A program made the position numbers and the translations under genes. The notes beneath the pieces are model-generated. The model ran no database searches. It had not been told where the DNA came from and was given only the letters and a program-made list of their open reading frames with translations. A stretch of 17,417 nucleotides of DNA from Flavicella sp042091695 (lineage in GTDB: Bacteria > Bacteroidota > Bacteroidia > Flavobacteriales > Flavobacteriaceae): the NCBI GenBank assembly GCA_042091695.1, contig JBELHA010000047.1, positions 1 through 17,417 on the forward strand. The letters are read 5' to 3'. Positions 7,172 to 15,438 of this stretch are shown here, one piece after another (position 1 is the first letter of the stretch; every line of letters begins with the position of its first letter).

Positions 7172-7200
7172 CAGGTCGAACTATAAATTCGACCTGTTTT
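7172..7200 (+). terminator. Strong hairpin with T-run between the oxygenase operon and the SUI1 gene
   Basis: CAGGTCGAA (7172-7180) and TTCGACCTG (7188-7196) form a perfect 9-bp stem with a 7-nt loop, followed by TTTT. It lies 11 nt after the small membrane-protein gene and only 20 nt before the SUI1 start. It most likely ends the oxygenase transcript. A SUI1 promoter would have to overlap it, for example at TAAATTCG (7184-7191). Confidence 0.75.
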
Positions 7201-7219
7201 ATACCATAGCAAAACTACC

Positions 7220-7570
7220 ATGGGAAAAAAGAAATTATCAGACTTATCAGATCTTGGAGGATTTGTGTTTTCTACCAACGACGATTTTGAATTCGAACAA
7301 GAGGAAGCTCAAGAAACCTTAGCTCCCAACCAACAAAGATTAGAAGCTCAGTTTTCCAACAAAGGACGCGGTGGAAAAACCGTTACAGTGATCACTGGAT
7401 TTGTAGGAACCGAACAAGACCTAAAGGCATTGGGGAAATTACTCAAAACCAAATGCGGCGTAGGAGGTGCTGTTAAGGAAGGAGAAATCATCATACAAGG
7501 AAAGTACCGTGATAAAATCATGGAAATACTCAAAAAAGAAGGCTACAATGTAAAACGTGTAGGGGGATAA
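7220..7570 (+). CDS. SUI1/YciH-family translation initiation factor
   Basis: This 116-residue protein has the conserved SUI1 (eIF1-like) fold in residues 45-116. The family signature KCGVGGAVKEGEIIIQG (78-94) is almost unchanged, and the C-terminal strand is GYNVKRVGG. The N-terminal 40 residues are acidic and probably disordered. YciH-type proteins bind the small ribosomal subunit and influence start-site selection; the role in Bacteroidota, which rarely use Shine-Dalgarno pairing, is not established. It is a single gene, convergent with the uracil-DNA glycosylase gene 22 nt away. Nothing recognisable lies between them. Confidence 0.92.
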   Translation: MGKKKLSDLSDLGGFVFSTNDDFEFEQEEAQETLAPNQQRLEAQFSNKGRGGKTVTVITGFVGTEQDLKALGKLLKTKCGVGGAVKEGEIIIQGKYRDKIMEILKKEGYNVKRVGG

Positions 7571-7592
7571 TTCGAACCATACCTAAAGAATT

Positions 7593-8258
7593 TCACCATG
7601 CTATCGGCTCCTTATCTAGCTGAGACAGTATCGTATTGCACTGGCTAAAGTGACGGTTTCCAAACCAATAGCCTCGGTTGGCACTTAAGGGTGACGGATG
7701 TCCAGATGTAAGTACATGGTGCTTTTGGGTATCTATTTTTTTTCCTTTCTTTTTTGCATAGCCACCCCACAACAAAAAGATGCAATTTTCTTTTTCTTCA
7801 GAAAGTAGTTTGATAACAGCATCCGTAAATTGTTCCCATCCTTTTTTTTGGTGCGACCCCGCTTGATGTGCCTCCACCGTTAGTGTAGCATTGAGAAGAA
7901 GCACACCTTGTCTTGCCCAGTGAGACAAATCTCCTGATTCAGGAATTTTTTTTTGAATATCTGTTTGGAGCTCCTTAAAGATATTTAGTAAAGAAGGGGG
8001 CGTTTTAATACCCTGAGGCACCGAAAAACACAAGCCATTGGCTTGCCCTTCATCATGGTAAGGGTCTTGTCCGATAACAACCACTTTTACCTCTTCAAAA
8101 CTACACGCATTAAAAGCAGAAAATATATGATGCTCATCAGGGAAACAGCGAGTGTGCGCATAGGCACCTTGTACAAAATCGGACAGAGTTTGAAAATAGG
8201 GTTTTTCTAATTCAGCTTGTAACTTTACTTTCCAGTCCTGTGAGAGGTGTGCTAACAT
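7593..8258 (-). CDS. ung: Uracil-DNA glycosylase, family 1
   Basis: This 221-residue enzyme removes uracil from DNA to start base-excision repair. The water-activating loop GQDPYH is at 63-68 with catalytic D65. LLNATLTV (121-128) carries the uracil-recognition asparagine N123. The minor-groove intercalation loop HPSPLSANRG starts at H187, the catalytic histidine. Length and motifs are those of a complete Ung. It is divergent from mutS2, and the 147-nt spacer between them holds a promoter-like box for each gene. Confidence 0.97.
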   Translation of the reverse strand: MLAHLSQDWKVKLQAELEKPYFQTLSDFVQGAYAHTRCFPDEHHIFSAFNACSFEEVKVVVIGQDPYHDEGQANGLCFSVPQGIKTPPSLLNIFKELQTDIQKKIPESGDLSHWARQGVLLLNATLTVEAHQAGSHQKKGWEQFTDAVIKLLSEEKENCIFLLWGGYAKKKGKKIDTQKHHVLTSGHPSPLSANRGYWFGNRHFSQCNTILSQLDKEPIAW

Positions 8259-8278
8259 AATTAATGGGTATCTGAATT

Positions 8279-8286
8279 CAAAACTA
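8279..8286 (-). promoter_or_regulatory. -7 element for ung
   Basis: TAGTTTTG on the minus strand matches TAnnTTTG. A TTG (8307-8305) lies 18 nt upstream as a possible -33 element, and the ATG at 8258 follows after 20 nt. Confidence 0.5.
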
Positions 8287-8349
8287 GCAAAAAAGAAAGA
8301 AAAGCAATAGGAATGCTAAAAGAAATTCGGGGAACTTATTTTTTATGGT

Positions 8350-8357
8350 TATTTTTG
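8350..8357 (+). promoter_or_regulatory. -7 element for mutS2
   Basis: TATTTTTG matches TAnnTTTG and lies 48 nt before the ATG at 8406, in the spacer between the divergent ung and mutS2 genes. No convincing -33 TTG is visible at the usual distance. Confidence 0.4.
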
Positions 8358-8405
8358 TATTGCTTTTGGAAGCATAATTTTTTCAAAAAAAACACCTAAG
8401 CGTAG

Positions 8406-10616
8406 ATGGGATTTATTGCACAAAAAACATTGAAAGATGTTGAATTTGACATTGTATTAGAAAAGCTAGAAACATATTGTATCTCTGAACTTGGAAGGGA
8501 ACAGGTACGAGGTATTAAACCTATAGGTAACAAACCTGACTTACTCGTAGCGCTTGCGTATGTCAATGAATACAATGCCTCTTTTATCAGTGAAAACCGT
8601 ATTCCAAACCACTACTACGACGCTATCACAAAAGAAATACAACTGCTGAAAATTGAAAACAGTCGATTGGATGCTGCCTCTTTTTTAAAAATAGCCAGCA
8701 ATTCTGAAACAGTCAATACTCTTTTGTTGTTTTTCAAAAAATTCAAAGAATACTTTCCCAATCTAGCGAACAAATCCAATGAAATAGAATACACAAAATC
8801 TGCGATAGAGGCCATTCAAAAAATCATTACTCCCTATGGAGAAGTTCATGATAAAGCTTCGGGTTTTTTAAGAGATATCCGTCGTGAGATGTTGCAAATA
8901 CGCGGTAAAATCGGAGGGTCTTTCAGTCGTGAAATGAGCAAATATGACAAAGCAGGTTTTTTAGATGAGATCCGAGAATCTGTGATTGACAATCAGCGAG
9001 TATTGGCCGTACTTGCAATGCACAGACGTAAGGTGAAAGGAAGTGTCCTCGGAAGCTCAAAGACAGGAAGCATAGTGTTTATCGCTCCACAAGCAACTGC
9101 CGCTTTGGAAAGAGACTTACAAAATACGGAACAGGAAGAAAAGCAAGAAGTAAATCGATTGTTAAAAGAGCTCACTGAAAATATACGTCCTTTTTTTCCA
9201 TTATTTATCAGCTATCAAGAATACCTTAGCGAATTAGACTGCATTGCTGCCAAGGCAAAATACGCCTACGAATACAATGCGTTACTTCCAAAATTTTCTA
9301 CCGACAAAAGAATCTTCCTCGAAGATGCTTACCACCCCATCCTACTCGAAAAAAACAAAGCTGCAGGACTAGAAGTGATTCCTCAAACTCTTGAACTGAG
9401 TAAAACTCAACAAATCATTGTCATCTCAGGGCCCAATGCAGGGGGAAAAAGTATCACTCTAAAAACGATAGGACTACTGCAAGTCATGGTGCAAAGCGGG
9501 CTATTGATTCCTGTTGGAGAACACAGTGAAACACATTTTTTTGACACGATACTCTCTGACATCGGAGACAATCAGTCTATAGAAAATCAATTGAGTACCT
9601 ATAGCTACCGATTGAAAAACATGCGTGGTTTCCTAAAGAAGTGTAACGACAATTCCCTATTTCTCATCGATGAGTTTGGAACGGGTAGTGACCCGGATTT
9701 AGGAGGTGCACTCGCAGAGATATTCTTAGAAGAATTTTACCACAAAAAAGCCTTTGGAGTAATTACCACCCACTACTCAAACCTAAAAGTACTGGCAGAT
9801 GAATTAGAACATGTGAGTAATGCCAACATGCAGTTTGACGAAAAGACCTTAGAGCCTTTGTTCAAACTTCACATTGGACAAGCAGGAAGTTCATTTACCT
9901 TTGAGGTCGCGCAAAAAAATGGAATTCCTTACAGTCTGATCAACCGTGCCAAGAAAAAAGTAGAAGGGGAAAAAATACGCTTGGATAAGACCATCTCAAA
10001 ACTACAAAAAGAGCGAAATACACTTCAACGGAATTCAAAAGTTCTAGAGAACGAACAAGAAAAGGCAAAACAGCAAACACAAAACCTCAGCGAGAAGGAA
10101 GAAAAAATAAAAGAAAAACTTACTAGCTTCCAGGAGCTGTATGACAAAAACCAAAAAATGCTGTCTTTTGGTCGTAAATCCAATGAATTGCTATTCAAAT
10201 ATTTTCAGACCAATAACAAAAAAGAACTCTTGGCTGAATTCAACAAATGGGTATTGATCGAAAAGACCAAATACGCAAAACAACATCCAAAGGTTAAAAA
10301 GAACAAAACCGAAAAGAAAAAAGAAAAAGCTGTCAAAAAGGAAAAAGATATAAGCTTGCAAAAAGTAGAAAAAGAAATTTTGACAAAGGTAGTAGAAGTG
10401 CGTAAAGAGAAAGCAGTTGAAGAAAAAAAGAAAGCCGCTGTCAAAGCGTCCTATGTCTTTAAGGTCAATGATAAAGTGCGCTTGATAGACGGTAGAGCTT
10501 GTGGTATCATCGATAAAATAGAGAAAAATAAGGTCACTATCGATTACGGAATGTTTACGACCCAAGCCACTTTAGACAAGATAGAATTGGTAGTTGCTGC
10601 CAAACGAAAAAAGTAA
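8406..10616 (+). CDS. mutS2: MutS2-family ATPase without an Smr domain
   Basis: This 736-residue protein carries the MutS core and lever helices (about 1-300). Its ABC-type ATPase has Walker A GPNAGGKS (342-349), Walker B LFLIDEFGTGSDP (418-430) and the H-loop TTHYSN (454-459). A long coiled coil (about 515-590), a very lysine/glutamate-rich linker (about 618-682) and a small beta-barrel-like segment (about 685-730, KVRLIDGRACGIIDK) follow. There is no mismatch-recognition domain, which marks it as MutS2 rather than MutS1. The Smr nuclease domain that ends well-studied MutS2 proteins is missing, with the stop straight after the barrel-like segment. MutS2 suppresses recombination in Helicobacter and rescues collided ribosomes in Bacillus; which of these applies here is unknown. 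Confidence 0.93.
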   Translation: MGFIAQKTLKDVEFDIVLEKLETYCISELGREQVRGIKPIGNKPDLLVALAYVNEYNASFISENRIPNHYYDAITKEIQLLKIENSRLDAASFLKIASNSETVNTLLLFFKKFKEYFPNLANKSNEIEYTKSAIEAIQKIITPYGEVHDKASGFLRDIRREMLQIRGKIGGSFSREMSKYDKAGFLDEIRESVIDNQRVLAVLAMHRRKVKGSVLGSSKTGSIVFIAPQATAALERDLQNTEQEEKQEVNRLLKELTENIRPFFPLFISYQEYLSELDCIAAKAKYAYEYNALLPKFSTDKRIFLEDAYHPILLEKNKAAGLEVIPQTLELSKTQQIIVISGPNAGGKSITLKTIGLLQVMVQSGLLIPVGEHSETHFFDTILSDIGDNQSIENQLSTYSYRLKNMRGFLKKCNDNSLFLIDEFGTGSDPDLGGALAEIFLEEFYHKKAFGVITTHYSNLKVLADELEHVSNANMQFDEKTLEPLFKLHIGQAGSSFTFEVAQKNGIPYSLINRAKKKVEGEKIRLDKTISKLQKERNTLQRNSKVLENEQEKAKQQTQNLSEKEEKIKEKLTSFQELYDKNQKMLSFGRKSNELLFKYFQTNNKKELLAEFNKWVLIEKTKYAKQHPKVKKNKTEKKKEKAVKKEKDISLQKVEKEILTKVVEVRKEKAVEEKKKAAVKASYVFKVNDKVRLIDGRACGIIDKIEKNKVTIDYGMFTTQATLDKIELVVAAKRKK

Positions 10617-10638
10617 GTACGTAGCGAGGGTATGTCTT

Positions 10639-11397
10639 TCAATCTTCTTCACTAGAGTTTTGTAGCGTATTGGAATTTTTACCAGGAATTGTATTATTCT
10701 CTTTATTTTCTTCATGAAATTCCTTTACGTCATACTCATTATCTGGTTCAGGTGCGGGAGGATTGAAATTGCCATATTCGTCAAAAAGCAGGTCAAATTC
10801 GGTTTCTTTAAAGACATGTTTTGGAGCTTGAGGCCCTAGTTTTCGAAAAAACCAAGCAAAAGAAACCCCTACCAATAATCCCGATAAATGTCCTTCCCAG
10901 GAAATTCCATTTTTTATGGGGAAAACATACCAAAACATACTACCATACAAAAAAATCACTCCCAATGACACTGCGATCAATCGAAAGTGCTTTCGAATGA
11001 CACCGCTAAAAAAAATAAACCCAAAAAGTAAATATACCACTCCACTCATACCAATATGGAAAGCTTGTTTTCCGATCAACCAAGTGCCGATCCCCGTCAA
11101 AAGCGCTCCCCACAACAATACTTTAAAAGCAATGGCTTCATAAAAGTAAAAAAGCGCTAATAACAACACAAACACAGGAATACTATTGTTGAATAAATGT
11201 TTTGTATCTCCATGGATAAAGGGCCCTGTGAGCACACCTATCAAACCCTTCCCTGTTCTTGGATAGACTCCTAGGTTTGTAAAATTTAAGTCAAAACGTA
11301 TTTCTACCCAATAGACAAACCACATGACAAACACCAAAAGTAATGGCACTTTATACATATAATTGGCATAGTTGAATTGAGAAGTATCCGAAGTCAT
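10639..11397 (-). CDS. Rhomboid-family intramembrane serine protease
   Basis: This 252-residue membrane protein has about six hydrophobic helices in residues 15-185. The catalytic dyad is S118 in GMSG (116-119) and H170 in WEGHLSG. N71 in HLFNNS matches the asparagine of the conserved helix-2 motif. The family cleaves membrane proteins within the bilayer. The last ~60 residues are an acidic, proline- and asparagine-rich cytoplasmic tail without a recognisable domain. The gene converges with mutS2, 22 nt apart, and diverges from rarA. No good TAnnTTTG element is visible ahead of it. The substrate cannot be predicted. Confidence 0.92.
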   Translation of the reverse strand: MTSDTSQFNYANYMYKVPLLLVFVMWFVYWVEIRFDLNFTNLGVYPRTGKGLIGVLTGPFIHGDTKHLFNNSIPVFVLLLALFYFYEAIAFKVLLWGALLTGIGTWLIGKQAFHIGMSGVVYLLFGFIFFSGVIRKHFRLIAVSLGVIFLYGSMFWYVFPIKNGISWEGHLSGLLVGVSFAWFFRKLGPQAPKHVFKETEFDLLFDEYGNFNPPAPEPDNEYDVKEFHEENKENNTIPGKNSNTLQNSSEED

Positions 11398-11461
11398 TTT
11401 TAAAACTCTAAAGGTTATCTACTGCTAATTTAAACTTTTAGAATCTAAAAACCATGTAAAG

Positions 11462-11469
11462 TAAATTTG
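11462..11469 (+). promoter_or_regulatory. -7 element for rarA
   Basis: TAAATTTG matches TAnnTTTG exactly and ends only 13 nt before the ATG at 11483. If transcription begins 5-7 nt after the box, the leader is under 10 nt, so the mRNA would be nearly leaderless. Confidence 0.5.
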
Positions 11470-11482
11470 TATTTTTACTGCT

Positions 11483-12757
11483 ATGAATGAGCCATTAGCA
11501 GAACGTATCCGTCCCAAAAGTCTGGAAGACTATATCAGCCAGCAACACTTGGTGGGTCCCAAGGGAATATTGACACAACACATCAAAAAGGGTATCATTC
11601 CTTCCTTGATCTTATGGGGACCTCCAGGAATTGGAAAAACTACCTTGGCCAATATCATTGCCAAAGAATCTGGCAGGCCTTTTTATACGCTGAGCGCTAT
11701 CAACTCTGGAGTGAAAGATATTCGTGAGGTATTGGACAAAGCGAAAAGAGGATCGGGTTTGTTTACCGCTAAAAATCCATTGTTGTTTATCGATGAAATA
11801 CATCGTTTTAGCAAATCCCAGCAAGATTCTCTCTTAGCAGCTGTTGAAAAAGGTTGGGTTACATTGGTCGGTGCTACCACTGAAAACCCCAGTTTTGAGG
11901 TCATTCCTGCATTGCTCTCTCGGTGTCAAGTTTATGTTTTACATTCCTTTGAGAGAGAAGACTTGATAGCATTGCTACACAGAGCTATGGAAAAAGACAG
12001 CATCTTACAAACTAAAGAAATACACTTGAAAGAGACAGATGCTTTGCTTCAAGTCTCGAGTGGAGATGCACGAAAGCTATTGAATATTTTTGAACTGGTT
12101 GTAAATTCAGAAGAAAGTCCTGTTACAATTACCAACAAACTGGTCTTAGAAAAAGTTCAAAAAAATACAGTTCGCTACGACAAAACAGGAGAACAACACT
12201 ACGATATTATTTCAGCCTTTATAAAATCCATACGTGGGAGTGATCCAAACGGAGCTGTTTACTGGTTGGCGCGTATGATAGAAGGAGGTGAAGATGTGAA
12301 GTTTATTGCTAGACGGTTATTGATTGCTGCTTCTGAAGATATTGGAAACGCCAATCCAACTGCCTTGATCATGGCCAACAACACTTTTCAAGCTGTAGCA
12401 GTAGTTGGACATCCTGAATCGAGAATTTTACTGAGTCAATGCGCTATTTATTTGGCCAATTCAGCCAAGAGTAATAGTTCCTATAAAGCGATCAACTCAG
12501 CCTTAGAATTGGTAAGAAAGACAGGAGATTTATCTGTACCGCTACATCTCAGAAACGCACCTACCAAGCTTATGAAAGATTTGGACTATGGCAAGCAGTA
12601 CAAATACGCACACGACTACCCTGGAAACTTTATAACACAGGAGTTTTTACCTAAAGAAATAGAAAACACGACCTTTTACCAACCTAGCGACAATCCAAGA
12701 GAAAACGATTTTAGAAATTCACTAAAAAGTCGATGGAAAGACAAGTACGATTATTAG
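11483..12757 (+). CDS. rarA: Replication-associated recombination protein A (RarA/MgsA)
   Basis: This 424-residue AAA+ ATPase is related to clamp loaders. Walker A is GPPGIGKT (46-53), Walker B is LFIDEIHRF (101-109), sensor 1 lies in GATTENPSFE (130-139), and the arginine finger is R147 in LSRC. The C-terminal domain (about 230-400, with IRGSDPNGAVYWLARM at 250-265) is the tetramerisation and DNA-binding region specific to the RarA/WRNIP1 family. It acts at stalled replication forks, interacting with SSB and the replisome. The length is normal and all motifs are intact. It is a single gene, divergent from the rhomboid gene and convergent with the glycan cluster. Confidence 0.96.
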   Translation: MNEPLAERIRPKSLEDYISQQHLVGPKGILTQHIKKGIIPSLILWGPPGIGKTTLANIIAKESGRPFYTLSAINSGVKDIREVLDKAKRGSGLFTAKNPLLFIDEIHRFSKSQQDSLLAAVEKGWVTLVGATTENPSFEVIPALLSRCQVYVLHSFEREDLIALLHRAMEKDSILQTKEIHLKETDALLQVSSGDARKLLNIFELVVNSEESPVTITNKLVLEKVQKNTVRYDKTGEQHYDIISAFIKSIRGSDPNGAVYWLARMIEGGEDVKFIARRLLIAASEDIGNANPTALIMANNTFQAVAVVGHPESRILLSQCAIYLANSAKSNSSYKAINSALELVRKTGDLSVPLHLRNAPTKLMKDLDYGKQYKYAHDYPGNFITQEFLPKEIENTTFYQPSDNPRENDFRNSLKSRWKDKYDY

Positions 12758-12804
12758 TTGTCGACTTATGTATCACCTTTATTTTGTAGGTTTATGTATT
12801 GGGA

Positions 12805-13596
12805 TTATTTTTTAAAGACCATCACTTTAACACCATTGAGTGTGTCCAAGTCAATTTTTAGATTTCCTTGTGCATCGAAATAACCGATGGTGGGTATAAA
12901 ATTACCATAGGTATCTTTCCAAGAGATTTTATACACATTCTCAAGGGAAGTTTTTAGTAACTTACACACTAATTCTCCTTTATTGTAAGCTATAGAAGGG
13001 CTGTCAGATATATATCCTAAAAAGGCTTCTCCTTTTGGCTGCAAACGAATAGAAAGTGCTGCAGCATTGGTATAAATATCACCACCGATTGCCACTTCTT
13101 CAATTGTATTTACTACTTCTGAAACTTCAGCTATTTTATTGGAAGTCTTTGAAATACTATCTCCTGGTTTTCGAATACAGCCCTCTTCTTTTAAGAAAGC
13201 AAAAGTTTCACGTACTAAAGCTTGGTAAGCTTTCTTATAGTCCTTTTCAAAACTCACCGCTTGAGGGCTTCTGTAAATCAATGCATTGTTACAATCGTAC
13301 ATCTCAAGAGTCAATTTAGTCTTTAACAAGGATGATTTTTCAACGTATTTCAAACGCAAACCGTCACAATCCATTTCTAAATACTTTCTAGGGATACGCT
13401 CTGTATCTAAAAACGAAGCATAGCCTTCTTTGTCCATAAGAAATGTCAAAAGCGCATTGAGTTGGTATTGGTCACGATCCTTTTGAAAGCTGAAACGACT
13501 AGGAACTGTCACATAACTATAATTATTAGTGTTTTGTTGTGCGAAAGTTGAATAAAAGGGCAATAATAGCAGTAACAGTAATCTATATTTTTTCAT
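12805..13596 (-). CDS. Secreted protein of unknown function, last gene of the glycan cluster
   Basis: This 263-residue protein has a clear signal peptide: MKKYR, a run of leucines, then STFA with cleavage before QQ at about 19-20. Residues 25-140 form one region containing three cysteines (C77, C101 and C140); residues 165-263 form a second, beta-rich region ending in GVKVMVFKK. A low-complexity linker (about 145-165) joins them. I do not recognise the family and assign no function. There is no lipobox, and no sorting domain at the C-terminus. It begins 5 nt after the fdtA-like stop, so it is co-transcribed with it. That suggests an envelope role but does not prove one. Confidence 0.8.
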   Translation of the reverse strand: MKKYRLLLLLLLPFYSTFAQQNTNNYSYVTVPSRFSFQKDRDQYQLNALLTFLMDKEGYASFLDTERIPRKYLEMDCDGLRLKYVEKSSLLKTKLTLEMYDCNNALIYRSPQAVSFEKDYKKAYQALVRETFAFLKEEGCIRKPGDSISKTSNKIAEVSEVVNTIEEVAIGGDIYTNAAALSIRLQPKGEAFLGYISDSPSIAYNKGELVCKLLKTSLENVYKISWKDTYGNFIPTIGYFDAQGNLKIDLDTLNGVKVMVFKK

Positions 13597-13601
13597 TTTT
13601 T

Positions 13602-14036
13602 TTATGTGTTTTTAAGATCTTCAAAAGCACCGATATCTCTAATATAATCTTCCTCTGAAAACTCATGAGATGCCAATACCAAACAAACTGCTCCTGAAGA
13701 AAAGTTTGCTAATTCACGCCATATTCCAGGGACTAGTAACAAGCCTTTATTAGGTTTGTTAAGCATGAATGTTTTTTGATTTCCGAGACCGTCTTGAGTT
13801 ACAACATCAAAACTACCACTCAGAGGAATGAGAAACTGTTGTAGGTTTTTATGTGCATGTCCTCCTCTGAAGGAGTCCGAAGGTACATCGTACAAATAAT
13901 ACACTCTCTTTATTTCAAAAGGTATCGTATCTCCCTCCACCACGGATAGATTCCCTCTATTGTCCTTGATTTGAGGCAGGTCAACAATTTTCAGGTCACT
14001 GACAGTTGTAGTTTTAAAATTAATTGCGATTGACAT
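13602..14036 (-). CDS. fdtA: FdtA-like dTDP-4-keto-6-deoxyglucose 3,4-ketoisomerase (WxcM-like cupin)
   Basis: This 144-residue single-domain cupin is close in size and sequence to FdtA/QdtA. The conserved RGGHAHK (57-63) holds the two active-site histidines H60 and H62. KRVYYLYDVP (43-52) and the C-terminal VLASHEFSEEDYIRD (120-134) are family hallmarks. The enzyme moves the keto group of dTDP-4-keto-6-deoxyglucose from C4 to C3, giving the substrate for a 3-aminotransferase, which is encoded two genes upstream. Whether the product has galacto (FdtA) or gluco (QdtA) configuration cannot be decided by eye. A TAnnTTTG element precedes the gene, so it may be transcribed independently of the flippase gene 103 nt upstream. 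Confidence 0.9.
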   Translation of the reverse strand: MSIAINFKTTTVSDLKIVDLPQIKDNRGNLSVVEGDTIPFEIKRVYYLYDVPSDSFRGGHAHKNLQQFLIPLSGSFDVVTQDGLGNQKTFMLNKPNKGLLLVPGIWRELANFSSGAVCLVLASHEFSEEDYIRDIGAFEDLKNT

Positions 14037-14067
14037 AAATACCTTGGTTAAAATAAATTCTCTATCA

Positions 14068-14075
14068 CAAATCTA
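14068..14075 (-). promoter_or_regulatory. -7 element for the fdtA-like gene
   Basis: TAGATTTG on the minus strand matches TAnnTTTG exactly and lies 31 nt upstream of the fdtA-like ATG, in the 103-nt gap after the flippase gene. It suggests an internal promoter in the cluster. A -33 TTG at normal spacing is not seen. Confidence 0.45.
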
Positions 14076-14139
14076 CTAAAAAAAACAATGTCTGATTCCT
14101 TGTATTTCCATAAATAATATTGAAAAAAAGATTTAGTAA

Positions 14140-15438
14140 TTAACAATCAGGGAGCGTTCTATTACCAAAAATATGCTTTCGCAATGCAATGATTACCACA
14201 AAGAAATATACCACATAGCGAATGCAATGTGCTATGACGATACCTTCTGCTCCTTTGCTATCGACAAGCAAAAGTGAAATACTGTAAAAGAGCGCCAATG
14301 AAATAATTTCTGTCACCACAAATGCTTTCAACATTTTCTTTGCCAAAAACTGATAGGACACCACCAAGGTTGCTATTTTTATAAAATCACCTATCAACTG
14401 CCATTTAAAGAGCGGTTTCATCCCTAAAAACTCTTTGGATTTAACGAGAATGATCACCCATTCTCTTCCAAAGTACAGCAATAAACAACCCGCAAAAAAG
14501 AGGGGCAGTAACGTTTTGTATATTTTTAAAACCTCAGCTCTAAAAGCTGTACTTGTTGAGATCGTTGCGAATTTAGGCAATACATACCAAGAAAAAATAG
14601 CAGATACTAACAAAAAATATTGGTTAGAAATATTGGTCATACCCGTCCAATAACCCGCTTGTAATATATCTACTTTGTACATCAAATAGGTACGTAACTT
14701 TAAATCTATAACACCAGATACAACTACACTAAATAAAGACATCATTACAAATACTGACAAATGCTTCTTATAAGGCGTCTGCCAACGAATATCTTTAAAA
14801 GTACAATAAGAACGAATGACTTTGTAATACAAATACCCAAAAAAAAGCAGTTGTAAAATGGGGAGTATTGCCATGGCTAGCAGTGCACCTTCTAAGTTGT
14901 TTTTATAGGTCAATAAGATGACTAAAAAGAAAGATAGGAAGGCGAGGTATGTATTTATTTTCACCAAAGTCTTGTAACGGGAAAGACCACTTAGTACCGC
15001 ATCAAAAAGTCCTAAAAACGCAATAAAGGGTGTTGCCACAGCTAAAAACCTAAAAATATATACATAGTCATATGTATCATTAAAAATCCATGTATTCAAA
15101 TAAGGAGCCCCAAAAAAGAGCACGAAAAAAGACACTATACTAGCTAAAGCAATCAACGTACACGAAGTTGATAACAACTTTGACAATTCTTTTTGATCAT
15201 CTTTGAGTTCAGCGACGTATTTGATAATTCCGTTTAAAATTCCAGAACTAGAAAAAACATATACCAAGGGCAACAAATTTTTAAAATTTCCAACATGTGC
15301 AATTCCCGCGGGTCCTAAAACAAGTGCTAGAATTTTTTGAGTCAAAAATGTAAGTGTCATTTTCAGTAGAACAGCGACCGAATTTAACGAGGTCATTTTG
15401 AGCAATAGATTCTGTCTAAATACTTCAGGTATTTTCAT
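14140..15438 (-). CDS. Wzx-type lipid-linked glycan flippase (O-antigen translocase)
   Basis: This 432-residue protein consists almost entirely of hydrophobic helices, consistent with the 12 or so expected of the polysaccharide transporter/MOP family. The N-terminal part, including VLGPAGIAHVGNFKN (40-54), resembles WzxE and other O-antigen flippases. The family flips undecaprenyl-linked oligosaccharides across the inner membrane to the periplasm. The ATG directly abuts the aminotransferase stop codon (zero spacing), so the two are translationally coupled. It probably exports the glycan that carries the amino sugar made by its neighbours. No glycosyltransferase or polymerase gene lies in this window. 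Confidence 0.88.
   Translation of the reverse strand: MKIPEVFRQNLLLKMTSLNSVAVLLKMTLTFLTQKILALVLGPAGIAHVGNFKNLLPLVYVFSSSGILNGIIKYVAELKDDQKELSKLLSTSCTLIALASIVSFFVLFFGAPYLNTWIFNDTYDYVYIFRFLAVATPFIAFLGLFDAVLSGLSRYKTLVKINTYLAFLSFFLVILLTYKNNLEGALLAMAILPILQLLFFGYLYYKVIRSYCTFKDIRWQTPYKKHLSVFVMMSLFSVVVSGVIDLKLRTYLMYKVDILQAGYWTGMTNISNQYFLLVSAIFSWYVLPKFATISTSTAFRAEVLKIYKTLLPLFFAGCLLLYFGREWVIILVKSKEFLGMKPLFKWQLIGDFIKIATLVVSYQFLAKKMLKAFVVTEIISLALFYSISLLLVDSKGAEGIVIAHCIRYVVYFFVVIIALRKHIFGNRTLPDC

Noticed and set aside
10191..10565. Minus-strand open frame of 124 codons antisense to the end of mutS2
   Set aside because: Its phenylalanine/leucine-rich product is simply the reverse complement of lysine/glutamate-rich codons in mutS2. 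The mutS2 frame has clear domains on both sides.
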